Translations under genes and position numbers: made by a program
NCBI RefSeq assembly: GCF_023229695.1
Contig: NZ_JALNYS010000009.1
Coordinates: forward strand, 1-64,000
DNA length: 64,000 nucleotides
Direction of reading: 5' to 3'
From: Sulfuricurvum sp.
GTDB lineage: Bacteria > Campylobacterota > Campylobacteria > Campylobacterales > Sulfurimonadaceae
In this document: in pieces, positions 49,646 to 58,592 of the stretch
Position numbering within the stretch: position 1 is the stretch's first letter
Layout of the letters: each line of letters starts with the position of its first letter
The notes under the pieces: model-generated
What the model was told of the DNA's origin: nothing
Seen by the model: only the letters and a program-made list of their open reading frames with translations
Database searches by the model: none

Positions 49646-49943
49646 TATCGTCTATCTCGAACACGCTTACACTGATCTTGAAGTCATTTTAGATCATATC
49701 ACAGAAGATTCCCCCTCTCGTGCCGTCAAATACCTCGAATTTCTCAAAAATGGCATTGCGAAATTAGCTAATTTTCCCCACTTGGGTGTTATGTGCAAAC
49801 GTAAACATATCCGTAGAGAATGCCGTGTTCTCATCATCGAAAATTATCTCGTTTTTTACAAAACCAACGAATCTTCAAAAACTATTATCATCGGAAGGGT
49901 TTTACATCGCAGTATCAATTACAAAACAAAAAAGCTTTTTTAA
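49635..49943 (+). CDS. RelE/ParE-family toxin (TA module 4)
   Basis: 102 residues with the ParE/RelE pattern: YLEHAYTDLEVILDHITEDSPSRAVKYLEFLKNGIAKLANFPHLG (two helices), then RECRVLIIENYLVFYKTNESSKTIIIGRVLHRS (four strands ending in the R-V-L-H-R/S motif). ParE-like members poison gyrase and RelE-like ones cut mRNA; the helix pair and VLHR ending favour ParE. The gene is AT-rich relative to neighbours. Confidence 0.82.
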   Translation: MPHNIVYLEHAYTDLEVILDHITEDSPSRAVKYLEFLKNGIAKLANFPHLGVMCKRKHIRRECRVLIIENYLVFYKTNESSKTIIIGRVLHRSINYKTKKLF

Positions 49944-50112
49944 AATTTCTAAATCATTATGCAAAGCTTCGCGGTCGAGGATGTGAAAAAGATGCTTCAA
50001 GAAAGTATGGAAAAGTTAGAAAGTGCGGGGGAAAATACAAAGGGGGCCAAGGGGTAAAACCCCTCGGCTACACTCAATTGAGCATAGGTGCATAAATGCA
50101 CAAAAGTAATAG

Positions 50113-50245
50113 TGCTAGTATATACTTATCCATAAAGACCCCCTCATTGTGATTTTTGGAGGGCAAAAAAAAAGGTCGAGGGGTAATTAATCCCTCGACC
50201 TTAGCGTTACCGCTCCATCAATCACAATGAAAAGTTATACTAGCA
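50113..50245. repeat. nested palindromic element (MITE-like)
   Basis: Three blocks are mirrored around a central hairpin: TGCTAGTATA (50113-50122 and, inverted, 50236-50245), CATTGTGATT (50145-50154, 50220-50229) and TGGAG (50157-50161, 50213-50217). Spacings match between arms (2 and 10 bp), except for 16 extra bases in the outer gap of the left arm (22 against 6). The centre is an 11 bp stem AAGGTCGAGGG/CCCTCGACCTT (50172-50202). No protein is encoded and no clear target duplication was seen. Confidence 0.65.
50164..50202 (-). terminator. rho-independent terminator, minus strand
   Basis: On the minus strand the 11 bp stem is followed by nine T. It can end the MFS transporter transcript. 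It could also end a ~65 nt RNA from a TATAAC-like -10 (50235-50240) that would include a second hairpin AGCG-GTAA-CGCT just before it. Confidence 0.7.
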
Positions 50246-50278
50246 AAAAAATTATACCATATTTTCAACCAACAAAAC

Positions 50279-51505
50279 TCAATTTTTTACACGCCTAAGA
50301 ACACCCCATCCGATCAGCGATGTCACGGCGATCAAATACGCCGGGGCAAAGGGGTCTCCGCTCAGTTTCTCAAGTGAGGTCATCAGTGCGGGGGTAATCC
50401 CGCCGACTATCCCCGCAGCACTTCCTAGTATGACGGCCGTAAACGAAGCCCTGTAGCCATGATACGACAATACCTGCACCGTAGCCGCAAAAATCGGGGC
50501 TTGAAATGCGCATAACAGTATCACCAAAGCCAGCGTACCCGCCAATGCACCCCAGTATCCCGTCATACTCATCCCGTACAAAAGCGGGTAAATCCCCAGA
50601 GCAAGCGATAAAGCGGCCATCCGCATCACCCGAAGCGAACCGATCTTATCCGCCGCCATTGCCATCAAAGGGATAAAAATTGCCCCGACAATGATCGATA
50701 TCGTATTGATCTGTCCGGCTTCCGGTTTGCTCAGATGGGCACTCCCCTCCAACCAGATCGGAAGATAGACAAAAATAGTGTAATAAAAAATCCAAATTGC
50801 CGATGCTACGGTCAAAAACTGCCAAAACTCACGGCGGTGATGACGCAAAATCGCCACGATGGGGACTGTTTTATCTTCGCTTGGGGCATAGTCATCGGTT
50901 AAGTTGCGGCGCAGATACAATCCGGCCGCCGCAATCACAATACTCACCCAAAACGGGATTCTCCATCCCCACTCCCCCATCGCCTCTTCACCCAGATACC
51001 ACAACAACGCTCCGCAGAGCCCTGATCCCAGTGCCATACCGATTTTCGCGCCGACAGAGACAAAAGAGCCGTATAGGTTTTGACGATTCACAGACGATTG
51101 TTCTACCAGATAGACAATGGAACTGGCATACTCTCCCCCGACCGAGAGCCCTTGAATCATCCGAAGGGCGACAAGGAGTATCGGGGCCATAATCCCGATC
51201 TGTGCATAGGTCGGCAAAAAGCCGATCAAAAAGGTGGGCAGAGCCATCAGTACCAAAGAACTCATCAGCGCAAAGCGCCGACCGATCCGATCACCGATAT
51301 GCCCAAAGACCAAAGCCCCTACGGGGCGCATGATCATCCCGGCCGCAAATGCTCCGAACGAACCCAATAAGGAGAGAAACGGATCGTCAGAGGGGAAAAA
51401 GAGATTTCCCATCATCACCGCCAAAAAACCGATGAGGGCGAAATCGTAATATTCAATGACATTTCCGATAATCCCTGCGGCGATAATTTTCTTTTTTGAA
51501 GTCAT
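50279..51505 (-). CDS. MFS transporter, metabolite:H+ symporter (ProP-like) type
   Basis: 408 residues, 12 membrane helices. The MHS signature is present: NVIEYYDFALIGFLAVMMG in helix 1, MRPVGALVFGHIGDRIGRR between helices 2 and 3, and RMIQGLSVGGEYASSIVYLVEQS. Members import proline/betaine, citrate, alpha-ketoglutarate or shikimate; the substrate is not determined. ~10% shorter than ProP, with no C-terminal coiled coil, which argues against osmosensing. Confidence 0.85.
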   Translation of the reverse strand: MTSKKKIIAAGIIGNVIEYYDFALIGFLAVMMGNLFFPSDDPFLSLLGSFGAFAAGMIMRPVGALVFGHIGDRIGRRFALMSSLVLMALPTFLIGFLPTYAQIGIMAPILLVALRMIQGLSVGGEYASSIVYLVEQSSVNRQNLYGSFVSVGAKIGMALGSGLCGALLWYLGEEAMGEWGWRIPFWVSIVIAAAGLYLRRNLTDDYAPSEDKTVPIVAILRHHRREFWQFLTVASAIWIFYYTIFVYLPIWLEGSAHLSKPEAGQINTISIIVGAIFIPLMAMAADKIGSLRVMRMAALSLALGIYPLLYGMSMTGYWGALAGTLALVILLCAFQAPIFAATVQVLSYHGYRASFTAVILGSAAGIVGGITPALMTSLEKLSGDPFAPAYLIAVTSLIGWGVLRRVKN

Positions 51506-51537
51506 TATATTCCCTCTAATATCGCCTTAAAACTCTC

Positions 51538-51616
51538 AAAAAACGTGTTTTTTGTAGCTTTAGGGGGTTGTAGGGACATTTGTCCCTGCCACTAAAACGG
51601 ATGAATTCGTTTTAGT
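51538..51616. repeat. hairpin-rich intergenic module related to the structured repeats
   Basis: Contains GTAGCTTTAGGGGGTTGTA (51554-51572), also found in repeat copy 2 (9182-9200) and, but for one base, copy 1; the hairpin GGGACA/TGTCCC (51573-51586); TGTCCCTGCCACT, sharing GTCCCTGCCACT with copy 1 (1228-1239); and a 9 bp stem ACTAAAACG/CGTTTTAGT (51591-51616). Lies between mnmA and the MFS gene. Confidence 0.55.
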
Positions 51617-51625
51617 ACGTAACCT

Positions 51626-52645
51626 TTATAGGATCCATCCGCCTCCGAGAAGTTTCTCCCCCTCGTAAAAAACACCCGCCTGCCCGGAGGCGACACCCAA
51701 TACCGGCTCATCCAATTCAACAACAGCCCGGTCACCGTCGACGACGACACGGCATTTGACCGCAGTGGTTCGATAGCGCAGCTTCACCTCACATTCAAAC
51801 GCCTGACGGGTATCAAACAGATTCACCCGCTCCAACTCGACACGGTGACACTCCAGCGCCTCACGCGGTCCTACAACAATCTGATTCGTGTCGGGTCTGA
51901 TCTCTACGACAAAATGGGGATCATGCGCTCCGCGAACCGTGAACCCTTTACGCTTGCCGATCGTGTAGTGCATGTACCCTTTATGGGTTCCGACCACGTT
52001 CCCTTCCAGATCAAGCACTTCCCCCTCCTGATCGACGGCAGCGTAGGGTTTGAGCACGTCCATATAAGTGGTTTCGACAAAACAGATTTCGCTCGATTCG
52101 CTCTGAGACGCAAACGATTCCAACCCTTCAATCCCTGCCGCATACGCTTTAATGTCGCTTTTGTGCTTCTCCCCGAGAGGAAACAGCAGCCTCGGTACCA
52201 ATTGGGGGTTAATATAAAAAAGGAAATAGCTCTGGTCTTTCGTATCATCCTGCGCTTGAAGAAGATACTGTCCGTCGTGACGGATATAGTGCCCCGTTGC
52301 AACGTACTGAGCCCCTAACGTATCGGCAAATGCCACCATCGCACCGAATTTGATGTTACGATTGCACAGTGCACACGGATTCGGAGTTTTCCCCTCGCGG
52401 TACGTTTCGATAAACGGCGTAAACACTTTTTCGTTGAATTTCTCTTGCAGATCGAGAATATGGAGCTTCACACCGGCAAAATCGGCCGCTTTTTGGGCGC
52501 GTACCTGATGTATCTCATGGTAACCGGGTTTGGAGTGGAGTTTCATGTAAACCCCTTCCACCTCATACCCCTGCTCTTTTAACAAAAGGGTGGATACGGT
52601 CGAATCGACACCGCCGCTCATCCCGATCAGCACTTTTTTACCCAT
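51626..52645 (-). CDS. mnmA: tRNA-specific 2-thiouridylase MnmA
   Basis: 339 residues. PP-loop GMSGGVDST near the N-terminus, catalytic Cys91 in TPNPCALCN and Cys188 in SSEICFVE, plus the ATGHY and GKRKGF signatures. It thiolates U34 of Lys, Glu and Gln tRNAs. Its ATG overlaps the last base of the LOG gene. Confidence 0.95.
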   Translation of the reverse strand: MGKKVLIGMSGGVDSTVSTLLLKEQGYEVEGVYMKLHSKPGYHEIHQVRAQKAADFAGVKLHILDLQEKFNEKVFTPFIETYREGKTPNPCALCNRNIKFGAMVAFADTLGAQYVATGHYIRHDGQYLLQAQDDTKDQSYFLFYINPQLVPRLLFPLGEKHKSDIKAYAAGIEGLESFASQSESSEICFVETTYMDVLKPYAAVDQEGEVLDLEGNVVGTHKGYMHYTIGKRKGFTVRGAHDPHFVVEIRPDTNQIVVGPREALECHRVELERVNLFDTRQAFECEVKLRYRTTAVKCRVVVDGDRAVVELDEPVLGVASGQAGVFYEGEKLLGGGWIL

Positions 52646-53427
52646 TATTCACTCCCTCCCTCGGCATGTTTATCGGCATAATAACTCGAAAGAGCTTTAT
52701 AGTATTTTGTATTATCCAACCCTTGCTGTTCCATCGTCGAAATTTGAGAAACCAGTGATTTTTCGATTTCACTCACGACCGAAGACAAATCGTCGGTCAG
52801 GATAATCAATTTCAGATCACTCTCTTCTATCATCCCCTGCGCCAACACTTTATCACGGATAAACTGTATCAAAGGGGCATAAAATTCGGTCCCGATGACA
52901 AAAAGGCGTACCCCCCACACTTTTCGGGTCTGAATCAGGGTCAACGCTTCGAACATCTCATCCAGCGTTCCGAATCCGCCGGGAAAAATAACGTACGCCA
53001 TCGAATATTTCACCAGCATTACTTTACGGGAGAAGAAATAATCAAAACTGCGCCCTTTCGTAATGTAGGGATTGGGTTGCTGCTCTTCGGGAAGCTCAAT
53101 ATTAAGTCCGATCGACTCAACATTTTCATATTCATAGGCTCCCCGATTTGCCGCTTCCATTATTCCGGGACCTCCGCCGGTGATGACATTATATCCCCTC
53201 GCCCCCAACATGCCGGACAACTCCATCGCCATTTGGTAATAAGGATGGGTTTCATCCACGCGGGCACTCCCGAAAATGGTCACCGATGGTCCCAAATCCC
53301 CTAATTCGTCAAATCCCTGTACAAAATCGGCAATAATTTTAAAAACACTCCAGACATCCGCTGATTTAATATCCTTGACATAACGGTTACTCTGGTAATT
53401 CTTCGTTCTCCCATGACGGCGAGGCAT
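52645..53427 (-). CDS. LOG family protein (TIGR00730, Rossmann; nucleotide monophosphate hydrolase-like)
   Basis: 260 residues with VTIFGSARVDETHPYY, VITGGGPGIMEAANRGAYE, and the catalytic PGGFGTLDEMFEALTLIQ motif (E-x2 after PGGxGTxxE). LOG proteins cleave nucleotide 5'-monophosphates to free base, and some make cytokinins. 3 bp upstream of it ends... its own start follows fliY-distal spacing: it lies directly downstream of the flagellar set on the same strand (2 bp from fliY). Confidence 0.85.
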   Translation of the reverse strand: MPRRHGRTKNYQSNRYVKDIKSADVWSVFKIIADFVQGFDELGDLGPSVTIFGSARVDETHPYYQMAMELSGMLGARGYNVITGGGPGIMEAANRGAYEYENVESIGLNIELPEEQQPNPYITKGRSFDYFFSRKVMLVKYSMAYVIFPGGFGTLDEMFEALTLIQTRKVWGVRLFVIGTEFYAPLIQFIRDKVLAQGMIEESDLKLIILTDDLSSVVSEIEKSLVSQISTMEQQGLDNTKYYKALSSYYADKHAEGGSE

Positions 53428-53429
53428 CC

Positions 53430-54299
53430 CTATCCTTTTAGTTTATTCAGTCGATCCCGTTTTGTTCCGATAGAGGTAATTTGAACGCCGAAGTTTCCAT
53501 CCACGATCACCACTTCACCCTGTGCGATCACCTTATCATCCACCAAAATATCAAGCGGATCGTTCGCCAGCTGATTGAGCTCGATGACCGATCCGATATC
53601 CATGCTTAAAACATCCTTCAAGAGCATTTTTTTCTTCCCGATCCGTACACGGACGGGGAGTTTAATATCCATAATCAGGGCAATATTTTTCATCTCACCG
53701 TCATCAAGCGGCTTGGAAAGAGGTGCCGGCGTATCAAAAACACCCCGATTGTCCGAATTTTGCGGAGCAGCCGGGGCTTTGGCGTTTAGGGCATTGTTTA
53801 TCTGAGAATCAATGACAAACATCATCAGAGAATTAATCGTACCGATCGAAAAACCGAAGACAAACATTTTTGCATAGGCGTCCAGGTTAACCTCTCCGTG
53901 TTCCCCTATAAATTCAGCCGATTCAGCCTTGATCGTTAATTTCGGAAGCTCTTTTTGTGATCCGAGTGTCGTGCTCATCGCTCCGAGGATATTCGAGACG
54001 ATCTCTTTTGCCGCATCCAGATCCTCATCGTCCATCGACTCTTTCGTATCACCCTCACCGCCGAGCATCATATCCCCCAGCGCCGTTGCCAGCTGAGGAG
54101 GAATCATGACGATCCCCCGTCCTGAAACATCTCCGCTAAAACTCACCTTGATCAAAGCGATCGGCGGAATGACGTTAGAAACAATCGAGATCTCTTCCGC
54201 CTCTTTCAACGTTACCCGAGGAGCTTGCCCCGTCAACCCTTCGATCGTCGCTATCGTCTCATGTGCAAACAGCTCTGCAAAATCATTCATCATCTTCAT
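53430..54299 (-). CDS. fliY: flagellar motor switch protein FliY
   Basis: 289 residues. The middle region has one CheC-like phosphatase motif, DLDAAKEIVSNILGAMSTTLG, and the last ~85 residues are a FliN/SpoA domain (MDIKLPVRVRIGKKKMLLKDVLSMDIGSVIEL to VQITSIGTKRDRLNKL). FliY both builds the C-ring and can dephosphorylate CheY-P. It overlaps fliM by 17 bp. Confidence 0.92.
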   Translation of the reverse strand: MKMMNDFAELFAHETIATIEGLTGQAPRVTLKEAEEISIVSNVIPPIALIKVSFSGDVSGRGIVMIPPQLATALGDMMLGGEGDTKESMDDEDLDAAKEIVSNILGAMSTTLGSQKELPKLTIKAESAEFIGEHGEVNLDAYAKMFVFGFSIGTINSLMMFVIDSQINNALNAKAPAAPQNSDNRGVFDTPAPLSKPLDDGEMKNIALIMDIKLPVRVRIGKKKMLLKDVLSMDIGSVIELNQLANDPLDILVDDKVIAQGEVVIVDGNFGVQITSIGTKRDRLNKLKG

Positions 54300-55380
54300 A
54301 CTCCTCGGCTAAGGGGCCTCGAATCATCTCTTTCACCCCGCTAATACGCTCTTTACGTTTGGTTTCGAACTCTTTAAGTGCCCGTTTGACTGCATCTTTT
54401 TCCGTATCGATAATGGACGTAATCTGAATCGATTTGCGAAACCGTCTCAATCCCATTTCACCGAGGAATCGCTCTTTTCCATCGACACTGACATTGACGA
54501 CATCATCGGCCGGAATACTGAGACGGATAATATCCCCCTCTCCCAGCTCCAACAATTCACGCAGCGTCAATTCCGCTTCGCCGAGGGTCACCTCCACGTT
54601 GACGTGCGCCCCCCCCAGTAACACCTGAAGTTCCTGATTACGGCTTTTTTTCGAACTCTTCTCATTCAGCATCAAGTCACGGCTTGCAAGCTTCGGCAAA
54701 ACCGGTTCGAGGGCAATGACCGGATAGCAGATGTTCATCATCCCCGAACTGTGCCCGATAATAATCTCCATCACGACCATGACGACAATCTCGTTTTGCG
54801 CCACGATCTGAACAACGTTCGGGCTCGATTCTTTCGATTCGATCGTCGGATAGAGGTCGGTGACCGGGCCCCATGCTTCTCGAAGGGTCGCCATCATCAC
54901 CCGCAACACGGTATCAAACAACGAGAGTTCAATGTCTGAAAACTCCCGGTTTGCCTCAAACGGTTCCCCTTTTCCCCCTAAAATCCGGTCCAGCATCGGA
55001 AAAGCGATCGAAGGGTTGATCTCCAATACTCCGTTCCCGTCCAGCGGCTTCATCGAGAAGACGTTAAAACTCGTCGGATTCGGAAGCGACATCAAAAACT
55101 CCCCGTACGTCATCTGATCGACCGAATGGAGCTGAATCTCAACAATAGAACGCATAATCGCCGAAATCTGAGAGGCTATCGATCGCGCCATTTTATCATG
55201 GATCCCGCGAAATGCACGAAGCTGCTCTTTTGAGACACGGTTTGGCCGTTTGAAATCGTAGAGGGTAATTTGACGTTGCGGAAACAGGTTGTCGACTTCC
55301 GCGTCTAATGCACTGTCCCCCTCATCATCAACAACGTCCAAAAGGGCATCAATCTCTTCTTGCGATAGGATGTCCGCCAT
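54283..55380 (-). CDS. fliM: flagellar motor switch protein FliM
   Basis: 365 residues. The N-terminal LSQEEIDALLDVVD is the CheY-P binding peptide, followed by the CheC-like middle domain (YDFKRPNRVSKEQLRAFRGIHDKMA) and a C-terminal SpoA domain (VNVEVTLGEAELTLRELLELGEGDIIRL). It sits between FliG and FliN/FliY in the C-ring. 1 bp overlap with fliA. Confidence 0.96.
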   Translation of the reverse strand: MADILSQEEIDALLDVVDDEGDSALDAEVDNLFPQRQITLYDFKRPNRVSKEQLRAFRGIHDKMARSIASQISAIMRSIVEIQLHSVDQMTYGEFLMSLPNPTSFNVFSMKPLDGNGVLEINPSIAFPMLDRILGGKGEPFEANREFSDIELSLFDTVLRVMMATLREAWGPVTDLYPTIESKESSPNVVQIVAQNEIVVMVVMEIIIGHSSGMMNICYPVIALEPVLPKLASRDLMLNEKSSKKSRNQELQVLLGGAHVNVEVTLGEAELTLRELLELGEGDIIRLSIPADDVVNVSVDGKERFLGEMGLRRFRKSIQITSIIDTEKDAVKRALKEFETKRKERISGVKEMIRGPLAEEYEDDE

Positions 55381-56072
55381 TATCTCCCTCCAACCGCATC
55401 GCGAATGCGCCGGATAACCGTTTTGTGGATCTGCGAAATACGCGACTCGGTAATGTTGACAATTTCGCTGATCTCTTTTAACGTCAGCTCTTCAAAATAA
55501 TAGAGTTGGATAATAATCTGCTCCCGTTCATCAAAACCGTGCAGCACTTTTTTGATGGAATCAATCAAATCTTCTTGCTCCAACCGTTCCAGCATCCCCC
55601 CCTCTTCCGGGGTCCCTAACTGATCGTCCAGGGACATAACGGTATAGATATCGGACGCGATTCGCGCTTCATGAATTTTTTCCTCTTCAATTCCCAAAAC
55701 GGATGCCAGTTCCCGATTCGAAGGTTCATCATCATGATCGGCCATATACGCTTCGATCGCATGGTCAATCTCTTTGATCAGTTTGCGGCTGGAACGGCTC
55801 ACTACGTCTAACGATCGAAGGTAATCAAGCATCGCTCCGTATACCCGGGTTTTTGCGTACCCCCAAAACGAATCATTCTGTGCTTCATCGTATCTTCGGG
55901 CCAATTTGACCAACTCTTCGGTCCCGATGGCACACAAGTCCATATAATCGATCGAACTGGGGAGTCTCTCTTTCAATCGGAACGACATGGCCTTGACGGC
56001 AGGAAGATATTGAAGGGCGAGCTGATCTTCCCGATGTTTTAGCTCCCGGGAATAGGGGTGCGAAGCGCTCAT
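55380..56072 (-). CDS. fliA: flagellar sigma factor sigma-28 (FliA)
   Basis: 230 residues. Region 2 has YMDLCAIGTEELVKLARRYD and FWGYAKTRVYGAMLDYLRSLD; region 3 has DHAIEAYMADHDDEPSNRELASVLGI; region 4 has IIQLYYFEELTLKEISEIVNITESRISQIH. It directs late flagellar and chemotaxis genes. 4 bp overlap with the small membrane protein gene. Confidence 0.95.
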   Translation of the reverse strand: MSASHPYSRELKHREDQLALQYLPAVKAMSFRLKERLPSSIDYMDLCAIGTEELVKLARRYDEAQNDSFWGYAKTRVYGAMLDYLRSLDVVSRSSRKLIKEIDHAIEAYMADHDDEPSNRELASVLGIEEEKIHEARIASDIYTVMSLDDQLGTPEEGGMLERLEQEDLIDSIKKVLHGFDEREQIIIQLYYFEELTLKEISEIVNITESRISQIHKTVIRRIRDAVGGR

Positions 56073-56392
56073 TTTGTCTCCCCTTCCTGTTCGCTGAGCA
56101 GTTCCGCCTTATTGTGGTAGAACGCATCGATAAACTGTTCACGCTTATTGATTTCACGGACAAAAGTATCCAGATTACGCTCATGCGACTGTCTAGGAAA
56201 AGAGTTCCCTTTGATCCCGAGCGTTTGAAAATAAAATCCGACGCACATGTGGGCAAAAAGGTAAAAAAAAGTGGTGATGAGGAGGGTAAAACCCAAAAAG
56301 CTCTCCGGCGATGTCGATTTGAGTACCCCAAATACGATACCGATAAAAAACCCCTGTACCGTTAAAAAAGAGACAAAATTCGAACTCCGCAT
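56069..56392 (-). CDS. small membrane protein of the flagellar regulatory operon
   Basis: 107 residues with two membrane helices (VSFLTVQGFFIGIVFGVL and FTLLITTFFYLFAHMCVGFYF), then a charged cytosolic tail (SHERNLDTFVREINKREQFIDAFYHNKAELL). It lies between flhG and fliA and is coupled to fliA by ATGA. No named family is recognised; position suggests a role in flagellar biogenesis or anchoring. Confidence 0.7.
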   Translation of the reverse strand: MRSSNFVSFLTVQGFFIGIVFGVLKSTSPESFLGFTLLITTFFYLFAHMCVGFYFQTLGIKGNSFPRQSHERNLDTFVREINKREQFIDAFYHNKAELLSEQEGETK

Positions 56393-56457
56393 ACTTATCT
56401 TTCCTCAAATCATCCACAATTATTCCGCCGTCAAAGGACGACCTTACTGCAAGTATA

Positions 56458-57330
56458 TTAAAAGTGTTCCATTAATCGCTTAAACAGCCCGCCAAGCCCA
56501 CTCTCTCTGGGATTCACAAGCACATTTCGTTCCAATTTCTTTGCGATACGCTTAACAATTGCTTCTAATTCCAACGACGGAGTCGAGGTTGGAAACTCAC
56601 GGCTAAAGAGTGCCCGTTTTTTGACACTGTTCACGATTTTCTGATCACTGGAAATTTGTCCCAGATACAGAAGATTCAGCTCTTTTCCGATATTAATTTG
56701 CGCCACTTTATGGATTTTGTCAAACAGAGCCTGCGCTTCACGCTGATTCCGTACCTGATTCATAATAACATTAATTTCATTACGGACACGTGAGGTTACC
56801 TTGATCGTTGCGTACGCATCGGTAATCGCCGCAGGATCGGGGACGGTCACCACAATCACATCGTCACATGCCCGTAAAAAAAGTTGGATATGTTCTCCGA
56901 TTCCCGCCCCCGTATCGATAATCATCACATCCAGATCATCCAGCACACTCGACTGATCCATAAAGCGCTCAAACAATCCCGATGAAGCGTACTTAAAAAT
57001 CTCTTCCCCGCTCTCTCCGGGGATTAAAACAAGATTTTTCTCGATCGGAACCAAAATCTCTTCAACCGTCGCTTCCCCTTTCAGGACATGGAGAATATTC
57101 TTTTTAATCTTGACATTGAACATCACATCCAAATTGGCCAATCCGATATCGGCATCGAAAATTCCCACTTTTAGCCCGTATCGGGCCATAATATAAGCCA
57201 TATTGGAACTTATCGTACTTTTTCCGACCCCGCCCTTTCCGCTGGTGACGGCAATAAAACGGGTTTTTTTAGCAACCGTATTTCGACTCTGATTCACCAG
57301 TTCTTCAAGTTTTGCGGCTTGATGGCTCAT
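56458..57330 (-). CDS. flhG: flagellum number regulator FlhG (MinD-like ATPase)
   Basis: 290 residues. N-terminal peptide (SHQAAKLEELVNQSR) that can stimulate FlhF, deviant Walker A TSGKGGVGKST (30-39), IFDADIGLANLDVMF, and MIIDTGAGIGEHI. It lacks a clear C-terminal amphipathic membrane helix but ends in basic residues. It limits flagella and, in Campylobacterota, also division-site placement. 4 bp overlap with flhF. Confidence 0.94.
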   Translation of the reverse strand: MSHQAAKLEELVNQSRNTVAKKTRFIAVTSGKGGVGKSTISSNMAYIMARYGLKVGIFDADIGLANLDVMFNVKIKKNILHVLKGEATVEEILVPIEKNLVLIPGESGEEIFKYASSGLFERFMDQSSVLDDLDVMIIDTGAGIGEHIQLFLRACDDVIVVTVPDPAAITDAYATIKVTSRVRNEINVIMNQVRNQREAQALFDKIHKVAQINIGKELNLLYLGQISSDQKIVNSVKKRALFSREFPTSTPSLELEAIVKRIAKKLERNVLVNPRESGLGGLFKRLMEHF

Positions 57331-58592
57331 GATCGTTCACCTTTGCGATATCCTTGCAACAAACAATCCACCAGAAAATCGCTGCTTGCCACAACCAAAT
57401 CCTCCGGTACCTCTTGCCCCACCGAAAAATAGCTGATGGGAACCTTGGTCTCATACACAAGTGAAAAAATATTGCCGAATCCCCGTGTTTCGTCGAGTTT
57501 GGTAAACATCATCGTATCAATCCCCAGCGGTGCAAAGTTTTCATAAGTTGCTTTGAGGTCATCGTATTTAATGGAGCTTGGGAGGACCAAGATCACATCA
57601 ACACTGTAATCGGTATTATTGGCACGCAAACACTCATGAATTTTTTCAATTTTCCCTTGATCGTACGGAGAGGACCCCATCGTATCAATCAAAATATAGT
57701 CACTGTAGCGAAGCGAATTCAGCGCATTGGAAAATTCGGGAGGGTCCACCACCGTTTCGATTCCCAGTTTCATCATGCGGGCATATTGCATCAATTGTTC
57801 TACCGCTCCGATACGGTAGGTATCCAGAACCACCAATCCGACTTTGTATTTCTTCTCCAAAAGGTAAGAAAAACGGGCCGCGAGCTTCGCAATGGAGGTT
57901 GTTTTGCCGACTCCGGTAGGACCCACGAGCATCAACACTTTTTTAGTGCCGCTTTTGGGAGGGGTTTCAAGACGTACCGGAATCATTTTTCGCATCAGCA
58001 CTTGGAAATAACGCTTAACCGTTACCGAATTTTCACGCATTCGTGAAGGCATATGTTCCAGTGTCAGCTGCATAATTTGATCGAGATGGGCCTGATCCAT
58101 CCCGCTTTGTTGAGAAAGGCGGTAAATTTCCGCAAATTCGGGAGGGATCGCCATCTCCATTTTAGGCGCTTTTTCATCCCAAAACATATGCTGGATCAAT
58201 TTGACTTTATCTCCGAGTTTTTCAATCTCCTCTTTGATTCGCTTCAAATCTTCACTCTCACGGCTGCTTCCGTGATGCAGCAAGCGCTCTTCATCGGTGA
58301 CTTCGGCAATTTTTGAGATCTGTTTGGCCGCTTCGGAGATATTGTAAAGGACATCACTGCTTTTCTGGGCAAGGGGGCGCTGTTCGCGCAAAGGTTCCGG
58401 AGGGGGGCGTCGTCGCGGTTTTTCGGCTATCTCTTCTTCCACTCCGACAACGATCTCATAAAGTGCGCTTTTACCGAGTGATTTTTTCTGTATTTCGCGG
58501 GTTTCGATGAGCATCGCCTCTTCACCCACCTCCAGTTGCGCTTTTTTAAGGGCTTCGGCTGGGGTAGAGCCGCTAAATGTCAAAATTTTCAT
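57327..58592 (-). CDS. flhF: flagellar SRP-like GTPase FlhF
   Basis: 421 residues from ATG 58592 (MKILTFSGSTPAEALKKA), chosen for its GGAGAGAAT ribosome site. The N-terminal B domain has EVGEEAMLIETREIQKKS, then a basic/Pro-rich linker, the N domain, and the G domain: LMLVGPTGVGKTTSIAKLA (about 220-236), LDTYRIGAVEQL, LIDTMGSSPYD, TKLDETRGFGN. It sets the site of flagellum assembly. Confidence 0.94.
   Translation of the reverse strand: MKILTFSGSTPAEALKKAQLEVGEEAMLIETREIQKKSLGKSALYEIVVGVEEEIAEKPRRRPPPEPLREQRPLAQKSSDVLYNISEAAKQISKIAEVTDEERLLHHGSSRESEDLKRIKEEIEKLGDKVKLIQHMFWDEKAPKMEMAIPPEFAEIYRLSQQSGMDQAHLDQIMQLTLEHMPSRMRENSVTVKRYFQVLMRKMIPVRLETPPKSGTKKVLMLVGPTGVGKTTSIAKLAARFSYLLEKKYKVGLVVLDTYRIGAVEQLMQYARMMKLGIETVVDPPEFSNALNSLRYSDYILIDTMGSSPYDQGKIEKIHECLRANNTDYSVDVILVLPSSIKYDDLKATYENFAPLGIDTMMFTKLDETRGFGNIFSLVYETKVPISYFSVGQEVPEDLVVASSDFLVDCLLQGYRKGERS

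Larger units (their letters stand above)
49944..50278. other. 335 bp intergenic region, rich in hairpins
   Basis: Holds, left to right: a possible 32-codon frame (49959-50057, MQSFAVEDVKKMLQESMEKL and onward) that looks like a gene fragment without a clear ribosome site; GGGGT/ACCCC (50051-50063); the palindrome CTCAATTGAG (50073-50082); GTGCAT/ATGCAC (50088-50101); then the nested inverted-repeat element at 50113-50245. Confidence 0.5.

Noticed and set aside
49959..50057. 32-codon gene after TA module 4
   Set aside because: No clear ribosome site and no recognisable family; kept only as a possible fragment in the intergenic entry.
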